Source of the DNA: Spartobacteria bacterium
GTDB lineage: Bacteria > Verrucomicrobiota > Verrucomicrobiia > Chthoniobacterales > UBA6821
Length of the DNA: 64,000 bases
Assembly (NCBI GenBank): GCA_947471565.1
Contig: CANIVT010000004.1
Location: 1-64,000 of the forward strand
Direction of reading: 5' to 3'
The notes under the pieces were generated by a model. The model did not search any database, was not told where the DNA came from, and saw only the letters and a list, made by a program, of their open reading frames with translations. Positions 32,455-40,946 of the stretch are shown here, piece after piece; position 1 is the stretch's first letter, and every line of letters starts with the position of its first letter. The position numbers and the translations under genes were made by a program.

Positions 32455-35400
32455 TCAACGGGTCAGTCGAATCTGTCGACGGAGGACGAAGAGCAGGATA
32501 AGGAACATGAACCAGCTGGTGCCGACCATGACGGCGGTGTTGAACCAGAGCATCGGAATCGAGAGCCCGAAATACCGTTTCACGGGGCCGAAGAAGACAT
32601 TCGGATGACGGCGGGAGCGGTAATCGTACTGTTCCATTTCTGCTTTGGAGACGAGGTCGATCACTTTCTGGTTCGTGTAGATCTGCTCGGCGGTCACACC
32701 CTCACCGCCCCCGGTCAGCTCGGCCCTGCGGAAGGGGGCGCCGGCGATGACGCGGTCAATCGCCCGGATCCGCTTGTCGATTTCCTTCGGATTGGAAGCC
32801 TCCAGCCCACTCAGGATAGCCAGCAGATCCTTGAGGTCCTCGAGACGGTCTTCTTGGGCTTCGGTCGGCCGCTTGATCGCGGCGAGTTGGTTGATCTGCC
32901 GCTGGATGCGGGCCTGACGGATGGTGAGCGGGTTGAGCTTGGCCTGTGCGTAGACCAGCCCCTCGTACGACCAACGCATCGGCATGATCTGGCAAATGGC
33001 TGGCACCTGCAGGTCGCTGCGCGGCTCCATCGCGGTGCCGGGATGCCGGTCGAACCATTCGTGGATCGCGTGGATGAAGTCGAGGTTGCGGTTCATCTCC
33101 TCGTACTTGGTGAAGGCCCCCGCAAGGATGAGCTGCGGGATCAGCACGACGGGGATAATCAGAACGCCCGTCTTGCTGTCGTTCACAAGTGCCGAGACGA
33201 GCAGGCCGATCGCCACACCGCTCATCGTCGTCAGGAAGAGCGCGGTGAAGATCACCCAGAACATCCCGCGTACCTCCAGCAGTGCGTCGCCTACCATGGT
33301 GTAGAGCACGCACTGCAGGAAGGCGAAGAGCCCGAGCGTGATCACCTTGGCCAGGACGTAGTACCCGAGGCGGACGTTCAGGTTGCGCTCGCGCAGGAGA
33401 ACCGGGCGGTCCCGGATGATGTCGTCGACGCTGTTGGTGAGGCCCAGAAACATCGCCACCACCAGCGAGAGGAACAGATAGGTCGGGATGTGGAACGCCG
33501 AGGCGAAGTCGTAATGCTCGCTCTCGGAATAGCGGTAGACGAAGCCGATCAGGAAGGCCAGGGCCGGTGCGGCGAGCAGGGTAATGACGAGGTTGGCCTT
33601 GTTGCGGAGCTTGCTGATGAAGGAGCGCTGGAGCAGAACGAGAAATTGGGAAAGTTCGTCGCGCCAACGGAACGGCTCCGCCGTCTGCGAGCGCTTTTGG
33701 AAACTGCTTTGTGCCTCCGGCCCGGTCGGGACGGGGACACGCGAGGAAGCCGGCTGGCGCACCTCCTTCATGAGGCGCCACGCCTCGAACTTATCGCGCC
33801 AGTATTCCGGAGAGAAGCGGCGGGCGGGGACGAGCTGGCCGCGGTTGTTCTCCTCGTAGATGATGTCGCCGCTCAGGTCGCGCAGCGGAGTCTCCAGGAC
33901 GTCGAAGACGAATTCCGGCCGCGTCGTGCCGCACGCCTGGCATCCGCCGAGCTCCGTGCCAAAGAGCTGCTCGTGCTCTGCCTCGGCAAAGTAGGCCAGC
34001 ATCTCGGCGGGCGTGCCGAAGAAGACAAGCTTGCCCCCCTTGTCGAGCAGGAGCGCCTTCTGGAACATCTGGAAGATCTTGGAGGTCGGCTGGTGGATCG
34101 TGACCAGCACGATCTTGTTGTGAGCCATGCCCCGGATGATCTCGATGACATGCTCCGAGTCCTTCGAGGAGAGGCCGCTCGTCGGCTCGTCAAAGAGGTA
34201 GACGTCGGCCGTGCTGACCATGTCCAAGCCGATATTAAGACGCTTCCGCTCTCCGCCGCTGAGCACCTTGCGCTGGGAGCCGCCGACAACCTCGCGGCGT
34301 CGCTCGTTCAGGCCCAGCTCCGCCAGCTTGCTGTCGATACGTCGCTGGCGTTCACGGCGGGAGAGGTGGGGTGCGCGGATCGCCGCGGCAAAGCGAAGGT
34401 TCTCCTCGATGGTCAGCTGCTCGTCAAAGGCGTCGTACTGCGGAATGTAGGTGATGTAGCGAAGCAGTGCGTCGAGGTTGCCGTAGAGGGAGCGCTGGTT
34501 GAGCAGCACCGACCCGGCTACCGGGCTGAACTGGCCGGCAAGCGCGCGGAGCAGGGTGCTCTTGCCGCAGCCGCTCGCCCCCATGACGCAGACCATCTCT
34601 CCGCGCTCGATCGAGAAGGTCAGGTTGTCGACCGCAGTACCCCCGTCGCGGAAGCGGCAGATCAGGTCGCGCACCTCCAGGGAGCGGATGATGTTGCGCT
34701 CCTCCTCGATGATCCGCTCGGTGAAGTCGCAGCGGAGCACCTGCCCCGCATCGATTCGGATCGTGTCGCCGTCCTCCAGATCCATCGCGCCGCGCACCGG
34801 GACGTCGCGCACGACGATCGGCCGGTCGGCCTGTAGCACCTCGACGCGTCCCTTGCGGTGCTGGTAGTCGCAGGTGATCCGCAGGGTCACCTCGCCTCCA
34901 ATACCGGGGGATAGCAGGATGTCATCGTCATCCAAGCGGCTCGGGTTGTTGGAGGCGATGTATTCGGTCTTGGATCCCTTCAGCTCGAAACGTCCTCCGA
35001 AGGCGCCCACACGGCGCTTCAGCTCTTCAAGGTCGAGTTCGCCTCCATCGCGGAAGAAGATCCTGTCCGAGAGCTGGGCATCGACCGTCGTCCCCTTGCG
35101 GAGCTGCGTCCCCTTGAGCGAGGCACGCAGATCCTGCAGCGCAGTGACCCGGACCTTCAGGCCGAAAGCGATCTCCAGATCGCTGTCACGGCTCCGCGAT
35201 TTCTCAAGGCGGACCTCCTCGTTGTTGATCGCCACAAAGATGTGCGGGAGCGTGACGTTCCGTTTCGCATTGAAATAGAAGACCAGATCCTGGGTGGTGA
35301 TCACCTGCTCTCCAACGAGCACCCGCTGGCCGGGATAGATGCGGCAGAATTCCCCCTGCTTGAGCAGACGCCCCTGCACGATGAGGCTGCGAGGGGAGAG

Positions 35401-36087
35401 GTTCTTGAGGATGATGAGGTCGTGGTGGCGGTAGGCCAGCAGACGCTCTCCGGGGGTGAAGTCGCGCAGGGCCACGTCGCAGGTAGCCGGATCGCCGAAG
35501 GAGAGCGCCTCGAGTGGGGAGACCCCCTCGTGAAAGAACGCCGGATCGGCCTGCTCGTTGGCGTTGAGCTGGTAGACGATGTCGATCGCCTGCGCGCCCA
35601 TGCCGAGCCGCGCCATGAAGTCGTGGTAGGCGGTCACCTGCTCCGCCTTCATCCCCGAGCGGGTGATCAAGTCGTAGAGCTGGACGCCGAGCAGGATCTT
35701 GCGGTCGTCGCTCAGGTCGGTGGCCAGCTTCGCCGCCATCGCCGCGAGATCCTGCTGCTGCTCAAGCGCCTGGCGGAACAGTTTCCTCAGTTCGGAGTAA
35801 ACCGCTTCGGGATAGTCGTAGCGCAGGAAGCCGAGGCTGGAATCGATCTCCTCCTCGAGCATCTCCCCGTCGACACGGGTGAACGCCGCCAGCACCTGGA
35901 TCAGAGTCGGCAAGAGATTGGCATCCGAGGCGATGGTCTGCGGACGTCGGCGAAGGCGGCGCCATCTGCGGGCAACCGAATGCTGAAGACGCGATGCCCC
36001 GCGCAGGATGCTGTCGATCGCGAGCACGCCCTTGCGTTTCTCAACAGGGCTTTCCTGGGTGACGGCGTCTGATCCTGCGGGCTCCAT
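32455..36087 (-). CDS. ABCG-type exporter fused to TerB-like and beta-rich regulatory domains
   Basis: 1210 residues. About 60-185: helical TerB-like region (TLIQVLAAFTRVDGEMLEEE; KILLGVQLYDLITRSGMKAE). About 190-465: beta-rich regulatory region whose end (MDLEDGDTIRIDAGQVLRCDF) is FHA-like. About 470-700: ABC ATPase with Walker A GASGCGKST (near 500), signature LSGGERKR (near 610) and Walker B VYLFDEPTSGLSS. About 820-1210: ABC2-type membrane domain, first helix near NLVITLLAAPALAFLIGFVY, interrupted by a charged helical region (about 1040-1150) before the last helices. Domain order ATPase-then-membrane is that of ABCG proteins. The cargo is unknown; the fused front end suggests regulated export. 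Confidence 0.88.
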   Translation of the reverse strand: MEPAGSDAVTQESPVEKRKGVLAIDSILRGASRLQHSVARRWRRLRRRPQTIASDANLLPTLIQVLAAFTRVDGEMLEEEIDSSLGFLRYDYPEAVYSELRKLFRQALEQQQDLAAMAAKLATDLSDDRKILLGVQLYDLITRSGMKAEQVTAYHDFMARLGMGAQAIDIVYQLNANEQADPAFFHEGVSPLEALSFGDPATCDVALRDFTPGERLLAYRHHDLIILKNLSPRSLIVQGRLLKQGEFCRIYPGQRVLVGEQVITTQDLVFYFNAKRNVTLPHIFVAINNEEVRLEKSRSRDSDLEIAFGLKVRVTALQDLRASLKGTQLRKGTTVDAQLSDRIFFRDGGELDLEELKRRVGAFGGRFELKGSKTEYIASNNPSRLDDDDILLSPGIGGEVTLRITCDYQHRKGRVEVLQADRPIVVRDVPVRGAMDLEDGDTIRIDAGQVLRCDFTERIIEEERNIIRSLEVRDLICRFRDGGTAVDNLTFSIERGEMVCVMGASGCGKSTLLRALAGQFSPVAGSVLLNQRSLYGNLDALLRYITYIPQYDAFDEQLTIEENLRFAAAIRAPHLSRRERQRRIDSKLAELGLNERRREVVGGSQRKVLSGGERKRLNIGLDMVSTADVYLFDEPTSGLSSKDSEHVIEIIRGMAHNKIVLVTIHQPTSKIFQMFQKALLLDKGGKLVFFGTPAEMLAYFAEAEHEQLFGTELGGCQACGTTRPEFVFDVLETPLRDLSGDIIYEENNRGQLVPARRFSPEYWRDKFEAWRLMKEVRQPASSRVPVPTGPEAQSSFQKRSQTAEPFRWRDELSQFLVLLQRSFISKLRNKANLVITLLAAPALAFLIGFVYRYSESEHYDFASAFHIPTYLFLSLVVAMFLGLTNSVDDIIRDRPVLLRERNLNVRLGYYVLAKVITLGLFAFLQCVLYTMVGDALLEVRGMFWVIFTALFLTTMSGVAIGLLVSALVNDSKTGVLIIPVVLIPQLILAGAFTKYEEMNRNLDFIHAIHEWFDRHPGTAMEPRSDLQVPAICQIMPMRWSYEGLVYAQAKLNPLTIRQARIQRQINQLAAIKRPTEAQEDRLEDLKDLLAILSGLEASNPKEIDKRIRAIDRVIAGAPFRRAELTGGGEGVTAEQIYTNQKVIDLVSKAEMEQYDYRSRRHPNVFFGPVKRYFGLSIPMLWFNTAVMVGTSWFMFLILLFVLRRQIRLTR

Positions 36088-36131
36088 CTCGGATCACGCT
36101 ATCGGGCTGGAAAACAAAGAGGGAGTCCTTT

Positions 36132-36146
36132 GTTGCCGCCGGCAAC
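36132..36146. other. Hairpin in the gap before the exporter gene
   Basis: GTTGCC-GCC-GGCAAC in the 110-base gap between the phosphoesterase 3' end and the exporter start. There is no T-run on the reverse strand, so termination is doubtful. It could form in the exporter's leader. Confidence 0.3.
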
Positions 36147-36197
36147 TTCCCCAAACGACTTGGCCCCCATTTCCTAGATCCTATTCCCCAGGCCCCA

Positions 36198-36989
36198 CTA
36201 AGGGGCTCCGTACCGCTCGGCCACGCGCGTCACCGACTTGGCACGTCCCGTCTCCGGGTCGACTTCGACCAGCACACCGGAAGCGATCACTGGGCCGCGG
36301 GCCACTGGGAACTTCACCGGCATTCCGGTGATGAACTGCCCCACCACGGCCTCGCAGTCGCGTCCGAGGACCGAGTCCTCGGGACCACACATCCCTGCAT
36401 CACAAAGGAAGGCCGTTCCCTTTGGGAAGATCCGCTCGTCCGCTGTCTGGACATGGGTGTGGGTACCGACAACCAGCGAGACCTGTCCGTCGAGATGGCG
36501 GCCCATGGCGATCTTCTCGCTGGTGGTCTCCCCGTGCACATCGACGAGGATCACGGGCGTCTCCTTCCGCAGACGCTCCACCTCGGCCGAGGCGGCGGCG
36601 AAAGGATTGTCCAACGGGTTCTTCATGAAGGTCCGGCACTGCACGTTCATGACGGCGATCGGGCCGTGGGCCGTTTCGAGCACGATGCTGCCCGCGCCGG
36701 GTGTGCCGGCGGGATAGTTCAGCGGGCGCAGGAGGCGCGGTTCGGTCGCGATATAGGGGATGATCTCCTTCTGGTCCCAGATATGGTCGCCAGAAGTGAT
36801 CACCGCGACCCCGCTGCGCATCAGATCGATCGCAAGCTTCGGCGTGATTCCGCGCCCGGCGGCGGCGTTCTCCCCATTGACCACCACGAAGTCCGCGTCG
36901 CCGCGCTCGAGATACAGCTCGGTCGTGCGGCAGGCGGCCATGCGGCCCGGCTCCCCGACGACATCGCCCAGAAAGAGAATCTTCACCAT
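36198..36989 (-). CDS. YmdB-family metallophosphoesterase
   Basis: 263 residues from the ATG at 36989 (the open frame runs much further upstream but only antisense to the next gene). The dimetal site is complete: LGDVVGEPGR, VNGENAAAGRG, TSGDHIWDQK, VDVHGETTSEK, VGTHTHVQTAD. This is the TIGR00282/YmdB family, cyclic-nucleotide or related phosphodiesterases linked to RNA and biofilm regulation in Bacillus. Divergent from the amidase gene, with only 51 bases between the starts. Confidence 0.9.
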   Translation of the reverse strand: MVKILFLGDVVGEPGRMAACRTTELYLERGDADFVVVNGENAAAGRGITPKLAIDLMRSGVAVITSGDHIWDQKEIIPYIATEPRLLRPLNYPAGTPGAGSIVLETAHGPIAVMNVQCRTFMKNPLDNPFAAASAEVERLRKETPVILVDVHGETTSEKIAMGRHLDGQVSLVVGTHTHVQTADERIFPKGTAFLCDAGMCGPEDSVLGRDCEAVVGQFITGMPVKFPVARGPVIASGVLVEVDPETGRAKSVTRVAERYGAP

Positions 36990-37040
36990 CCCTTGGGTTT
37001 TGATCGAAAGAGGGGTCCCGGACGATGTAAAAATCCTCCT

Positions 37041-38252
37041 GTGGTGAAGAAAACCCTCCTTTTCCTGCTCGGGACGGTCACCCTGCGGGCTGCCCTCCTG
37101 AGCCCGCTGGCCCCTCAGCCCGATTGGGACCGACTGCAGGCTTATTCGGGGACGATCACGGCCTCCGATTTCCGTCAGCTTCTCGACAAGGTCTACGTCC
37201 CGGACGGCTCGTGGAAGGAATGGATCACCCTCACGCCGACGCAGGCCTTGATCACACCCCATCCGGGGGCCTCGCCGATCCCGCTGACTCTGGCCACTTC
37301 GCCGGCCACGGAGGGAAGGGCTCCCCGCTTCTGGAAAGGTCGCGCCGAGCGGGTGCCTGTGCCCGGGAAGCCGCTGGCCGGACTCCGCATCGCCATCGAT
37401 CCAGGCCACCTTGGCGGACGGTTTGCCCAGATGGAGGCGCGCTGGTTCCGGATTGGCTGGAGCCGTCCGGTCGAGGAGGGGGAGATGACTCTGATCGTGG
37501 CCAAGCTCCTGAAGGAGCGACTCGAGCAGCTCGGCGCAGAAGTCTGGCTGACCCGCACAGCCAATGGTCCCACCACCGGAATACGTCCCGGCAATCTCCG
37601 CAAGGCCGCTGTCGCCTCTCTCTCGGAGGAAGGAGTTTCTCCTTTGGGTGAGCGCCTCCAAAAGGAGGCCGAGCGTCTCTTCTACCGTGTCGCTGAGATC
37701 CGCAACCGGGCCCGGCTCGTCAATGAGCGCCTCCGGCCCGATCTCGTGGTCTGCCTCCATTTCAACGCCGAGGAATGGGGCAACCCGGACCGCCCATCCC
37801 TCACCGACAAGAATCACCTCCACCTTCTGCTCAGTGGAGCGATGTCCCGCGAAGAACTTGCCCATGAGGACGAGCGCTTCACCCTGCTGGTGAAACTACT
37901 CGGCGGAACGCACGCAGAGGAACTCGGTGCTTCCGACGCCGTGGCCCGGTCGCTGGCGGAGGCGACGGGCCTGGAGCCCTTTGCCTACCATAATGCCAAG
38001 GCCATCCCCGCCTCCCCATCAAATCCCTATCTCTGGATCCGCAACCTCTTGGCCAACAGACTCTTCGAGTGCCCAGTTGTCTACTGCGAGCCGTATGTCA
38101 TGAATAGCCGCCCCGTCTTCACCCGTATCCAGCTCGGCGACTATCAAGGTCGCAGGAATGTCGGCGGGCGTGAACTGCCGAGCATTTACCGGGAATATGC
38201 CGACGCGGTGGCAAGGGGGCTTGCCGAGTACTACGGCCGGGGAGCAAACTGA
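37041..38252 (+). CDS. Exported N-acetylmuramoyl-L-alanine amidase-like protein
   Basis: About 403 residues, start at GTG 37041 (or the next GTG, 37044); upstream reading frame is antisense to the phosphoesterase. A signal peptide (KKTLLFLLGTVTLRAALL) is followed by an unassigned region of about 100 residues and an Amidase_3-like domain with IAIDPGHLGG, MEARW, NRARLVNERLRPDLVVCLHFN and a late glutamate in VVYCEPYVMN. It differs from the 19.6 kb amidase: no lipobox, a long N-terminal extension and an insert before the second zinc histidine. A cell-wall role is likely. Confidence 0.85.
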   Translation: MVKKTLLFLLGTVTLRAALLSPLAPQPDWDRLQAYSGTITASDFRQLLDKVYVPDGSWKEWITLTPTQALITPHPGASPIPLTLATSPATEGRAPRFWKGRAERVPVPGKPLAGLRIAIDPGHLGGRFAQMEARWFRIGWSRPVEEGEMTLIVAKLLKERLEQLGAEVWLTRTANGPTTGIRPGNLRKAAVASLSEEGVSPLGERLQKEAERLFYRVAEIRNRARLVNERLRPDLVVCLHFNAEEWGNPDRPSLTDKNHLHLLLSGAMSREELAHEDERFTLLVKLLGGTHAEELGASDAVARSLAEATGLEPFAYHNAKAIPASPSNPYLWIRNLLANRLFECPVVYCEPYVMNSRPVFTRIQLGDYQGRRNVGGRELPSIYREYADAVARGLAEYYGRGAN

Positions 38253-38271
38253 CCTTCCATCCTTTCCGATC

Positions 38272-39090
38272 ATGAAGACCAAAGTCATCGCCATCGCCAA
38301 CCAGAAGGGGGGCGTCGGCAAGACCACCACCTCGGTGAACCTCGCCGCCGCCATCGCCGAGGCCGGCCATCCCGTCCTGCTCCTCGATCTCGACCCGCAG
38401 GGGAACGCCTCAAGCGCCCTCGGTCTGGAGGTCGGGCAGGGGAGTAGCCTCTACGCCGCGATGGTCGGGGAGACCCCGATGGATGATCTCATCCAGGAGA
38501 CCCGCATCGCGAACCTCTGCGGCATCCCTGCCGATCTTGATCTGGCAGGTGCCGAGATCGAGGTGGCACGCATGGAAGGCCACCTGGGCCAGCTCCGCAG
38601 CGTGCTCGAGCCGGTCCGCAACTCCGGCCGCTTCGAATTCATCATCATGGACTGCCCTCCCTCTCTCGGCATCCTGATGACCAATGCCCTCACAGCCGCC
38701 GACGAACTCCTCATCCCGATCCAGTGCGAGTACTACGCGCTCGAGGGACTCGGCAAACTTGTCGGCGTCATGGAGCAGATCCGCGAATCGGGGGCCAATC
38801 CGACGCTCGCCATGAGCGGACTGCTCATGACGATGCTCGACGTCCGCACCAACATCAGCGCCGCCGTCGTGCGCGATGTCCGCGCCCACTTCGAGGAGGT
38901 GGTCTTCGAGACATCGATCCCGCGCTCCGTCCGCATCAGCGAGGCCCCGAGCTTCGGCAAGACGATCCTCGAATACGACCCGAAGGGCCCGGGCGCGACC
39001 GCCTACCGCGTGCTCGCAAAGGAATTCCTCGCGCGCCAGAAGAAAGGCCTCTCCTTCATCGGCGCCCCGCAGAAAAACGGGGAAAGTTAA
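38272..39090 (+). CDS. parA: ParA/Soj-family partition ATPase
   Basis: 272 residues from the ATG at 38272. Deviant Walker A NQKGGVGKTTTSVNLA, Walker A' DLDPQGNAS, Walker B FIIMDCPPSLG and C-terminal SFGKTILEYDPKGPGA place it with chromosomal ParA/Soj. It drives segregation of ParB-parS complexes. Unusually, parB does not follow; the next gene is pyrE after a repeat. The TAA stop lies in that repeat. ParB-site-like palindromes occur about 20 kb away at mnmG. Confidence 0.95.
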   Translation: MKTKVIAIANQKGGVGKTTTSVNLAAAIAEAGHPVLLLDLDPQGNASSALGLEVGQGSSLYAAMVGETPMDDLIQETRIANLCGIPADLDLAGAEIEVARMEGHLGQLRSVLEPVRNSGRFEFIIMDCPPSLGILMTNALTAADELLIPIQCEYYALEGLGKLVGVMEQIRESGANPTLAMSGLLMTMLDVRTNISAAVVRDVRAHFEEVVFETSIPRSVRISEAPSFGKTILEYDPKGPGATAYRVLAKEFLARQKKGLSFIGAPQKNGES

Positions 39091-39185
39091 AAGGGTTAAA
39101 ACCGTTGAAGCGTTAGAACGTCTCTCCCAACGTCATTCCATCTTGCAGCACTCTTTCACCTTCTAACCTTTTCACTTTTTAACCC
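39086..39185. repeat. GTTAAAA/GTTAGAA short-period repeat, inverted pair
   Basis: Left arm 39086-39120 (GTTAAAAGGGTTAAAACCG then GCGTTAGAACG) and right arm 39158-39185 (TTCTAACCTTTTCAC then TTTTTAACCCC) in opposite orientation. The parA stop is within the left arm. The same family occurs as an inverted pair at 55645-55748. Confidence 0.65.
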
Positions 39186-39196
39186 CACCCAATTCC

Positions 39197-39778
39197 ATGC
39201 CCGCCGTCCTTGATCTCTTCCGCCAGACCGGAGCACTGCTTCACGGTCACTTCATCCTCCGCTCCGGCCTCCACAGCAGGGAGTTCTTCCAGTGCGCCCT
39301 GCTCCTGCAGGACGCCCCGGTGGCCGCTCAGGTCTGCGGTGAGTTGGCGGAGAAGCTTCGGCCCTTTCACACGGCGGTCGACGGAAAATTCCCGACCGTC
39401 GTTTCCCCCGCCGTCGGCGGCATCATCGTCGGACAGGAAGTGGCCCGGCATCTCGCCACCCGTCACATCTTCGTCGAGAAGGACGGGACCGGCGGACTCG
39501 TCATGCGCCGCTTCGAGGTGAAGCCGGGTGAACGCTTCCTCGTCGCGGAGGATGTCGTCACCCGCGGCGGTCGCGTGCAGGAGACCATCGACATCATCCG
39601 TGCCCTGGGCGGCGTGGTCGTCGCCGCCGGAGCGATCGTCGATCGTAGTGCGGGAAATCTCCCCGACTTCGGTTGCCCCTTCGTGAGCCTCGTCCAGATG
39701 GCCCCCGAGACTTTCCCCGCTGATGCACTTCCCCCGGATCTCGTCGCCATCCCGGCGATGAAGCCGGGAAGCAAGTAA
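39197..39778 (+). CDS. pyrE: Orotate phosphoribosyltransferase
   Basis: Makes orotidine monophosphate from orotate and PRPP in pyrimidine synthesis. 193 residues with HFILRSGLHSREFFQCA, VVSPAVGGIIVGQEVA and the PRPP-binding loop FLVAEDVVTRGGRVQET. Length and motifs are standard for the shorter PyrE type. Stands alone between repeat-filled gaps. Confidence 0.95.
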   Translation: MPAVLDLFRQTGALLHGHFILRSGLHSREFFQCALLLQDAPVAAQVCGELAEKLRPFHTAVDGKFPTVVSPAVGGIIVGQEVARHLATRHIFVEKDGTGGLVMRRFEVKPGERFLVAEDVVTRGGRVQETIDIIRALGGVVVAAGAIVDRSAGNLPDFGCPFVSLVQMAPETFPADALPPDLVAIPAMKPGSK

Positions 39779-39784
39779 GAGGAA

Positions 39785-39951
39785 AAGATGAGGGATGAAT
39801 TATGAAGGATGAAAATCCTTCTTTCATGACTCTTCCCAGTCGCTCCCGTCGAGCAGCGTTTCTTTTCAAAAGTGTCTTTCTGGAAGTCTTCCGGCACCCG
39901 CTTCTCTTCCTGATTTCCTGAGTTCCATATTTATTCAGGTCTCATCCTTCA
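39785..39951. repeat. Intergenic stretch with GATGAAGGAT and TTCCTGAGTTCC repeats
   Basis: Between pyrE and the prenyltransferase gene: a GATGAAGGATGAA-type heptamer repeat at 39785-39817, a TTCCTGATTTCCTGAGTTCC repeat at 39906-39935, and a reverse fragment of the first (CTCATCCTTCATG) at 39942-39953 whose final ATG is the next gene's start codon. No gene is visible. Confidence 0.6.
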
Positions 39952-40793
39952 TGTCCCCCCTCGCCCGTTTCCTGACGTTCATCCGGTTTTCGCATACGGT
40001 CTTTGCGCTCCCCTTCGCGCTTGGCTCGATGGTTGTGGCGGCCGATGGGTTTCCGGGTTGGCGGATTTTCGGCCTGATCCTGCTCTGCATGGTCTTTGCG
40101 CGAACGGCCGCCATGACCTTCAACCGCATCGCCGACTGGGAGATCGACAAGCGCAATCCCCGCACGCAGGGACGCCACAAGCTCCTGGGTAGGAGTGCCG
40201 CGATCACGACCTGCGTGATCAGCGCGCTGCTCTTCATTGCCACGGCGTACTTCATCAACCGCCTCTGCTTCTTCCTCTCCCCGGTGGCCCTCGCGATCAT
40301 CTTTTTCTATTCCCTGACGAAACGATTCACCCACGCCGCCCAGTTCTTCCTAGGGCTCGCCCTTTCGGTCTCTCCCGTCGGAGCGTGGCTGGCTGTCACC
40401 GGCTCCTTCGCTTGGCCTCCGATCCTCCTCGCGGCCGGTGTGCTCTGCTGGGTCGCCGGATTTGACATCATCTACGCCACGCAGGACGTGGAGGCCGACC
40501 GTCGAGAAGGCCTGCGCTCCATGGTGGTCCGGCTCGGCGTGCCGAGTGCACTGCGGCTCGCTGGATTCCTCCATCTGCTGATGCTTGGGGGCCTGATCGC
40601 CTTCGGCATCTCGGCTCATCTCGGCAAGATTTACTGGTGGGGGCTCCTACCCGTTCCTTTTCTTCTACTCTACGAGCACCGGATCGCCCGGACGCTGGAT
40701 GTCGCACTGATCAACAAGGCCTTCTTCGAGACGAATGCCGTGGTGGGCCTCCTGTTCGTCGTCGTGACGGCGGCCGATCGGCTTGCGCGTTAA
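39951..40793 (+). CDS. ubiA: UbiA-family prenyltransferase (quinone biosynthesis)
   Basis: 280-residue membrane enzyme that attaches a polyprenyl chain to an aromatic quinone precursor. About eight hydrophobic segments; the two aspartate-rich motifs are NRIADWEIDKRNPRT (first) and YATQDVEADRREGLRS (second). Whether the acceptor is 4-hydroxybenzoate or the futalosine-pathway product (MqnP) cannot be told from sequence alone; the short 280-residue form with RTAAMTFNRIAD fits the MqnP/UbiA group. The ATG comes from the edge of an upstream repeat. Confidence 0.9.
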   Translation: MSPLARFLTFIRFSHTVFALPFALGSMVVAADGFPGWRIFGLILLCMVFARTAAMTFNRIADWEIDKRNPRTQGRHKLLGRSAAITTCVISALLFIATAYFINRLCFFLSPVALAIIFFYSLTKRFTHAAQFFLGLALSVSPVGAWLAVTGSFAWPPILLAAGVLCWVAGFDIIYATQDVEADRREGLRSMVVRLGVPSALRLAGFLHLLMLGGLIAFGISAHLGKIYWWGLLPVPFLLLYEHRIARTLDVALINKAFFETNAVVGLLFVVVTAADRLAR

Positions 40794-40799
40794 GCTGAC

Positions 40800-40938
40800 T
40801 TTCTCCCGCAGAAAACCGAGTGGCAGCAGCCACGGTTTGGCCTGCGAAGCAGCCCGAAGGGTGAGGACCTTGGAAAAGGTCGAGGCAAACGCGGAGGCGC
40901 AGAGGGAAATATTTCCTCCAACAGCCCGCAGCCTAATC
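40800..40938. other. Dense hairpin array followed by two short-period repeats
   Basis: Immediately after the prenyltransferase stop: perfect hairpins 40800-40814 (TTTCT/AGAAA), 40813-40838 (AAACC-GA-GTGGC with GCCAC-GGTTT), 40842-40852 (CTGC/GCAG), 40853-40861 (CCC/GGG) and 40866-40881 (GACCTT/AAGGTC), nearly without spacers. The 8-nt repeat (40889-40905) and a reverse TAGGCTG-type repeat (40919-40938) follow. The CCCGAAGGG and GACCTT/AAGGTC pieces also occur in the 20.4-20.6 kb element. Confidence 0.45.
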
Positions 40939-40946
40939 CCCTCGTT

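Noticed and set aside
32605-34836. A 743-codon open frame on the forward strand
   Set aside because: It is fully antisense to the ABC exporter, whose domain motifs are unambiguous; long shadow frames are expected in GC-rich genes.
36453-37040. Upstream extension of the second amidase gene
   Set aside because: The extra codons are antisense to the phosphoesterase gene and would bury the signal peptide in the middle of the protein.
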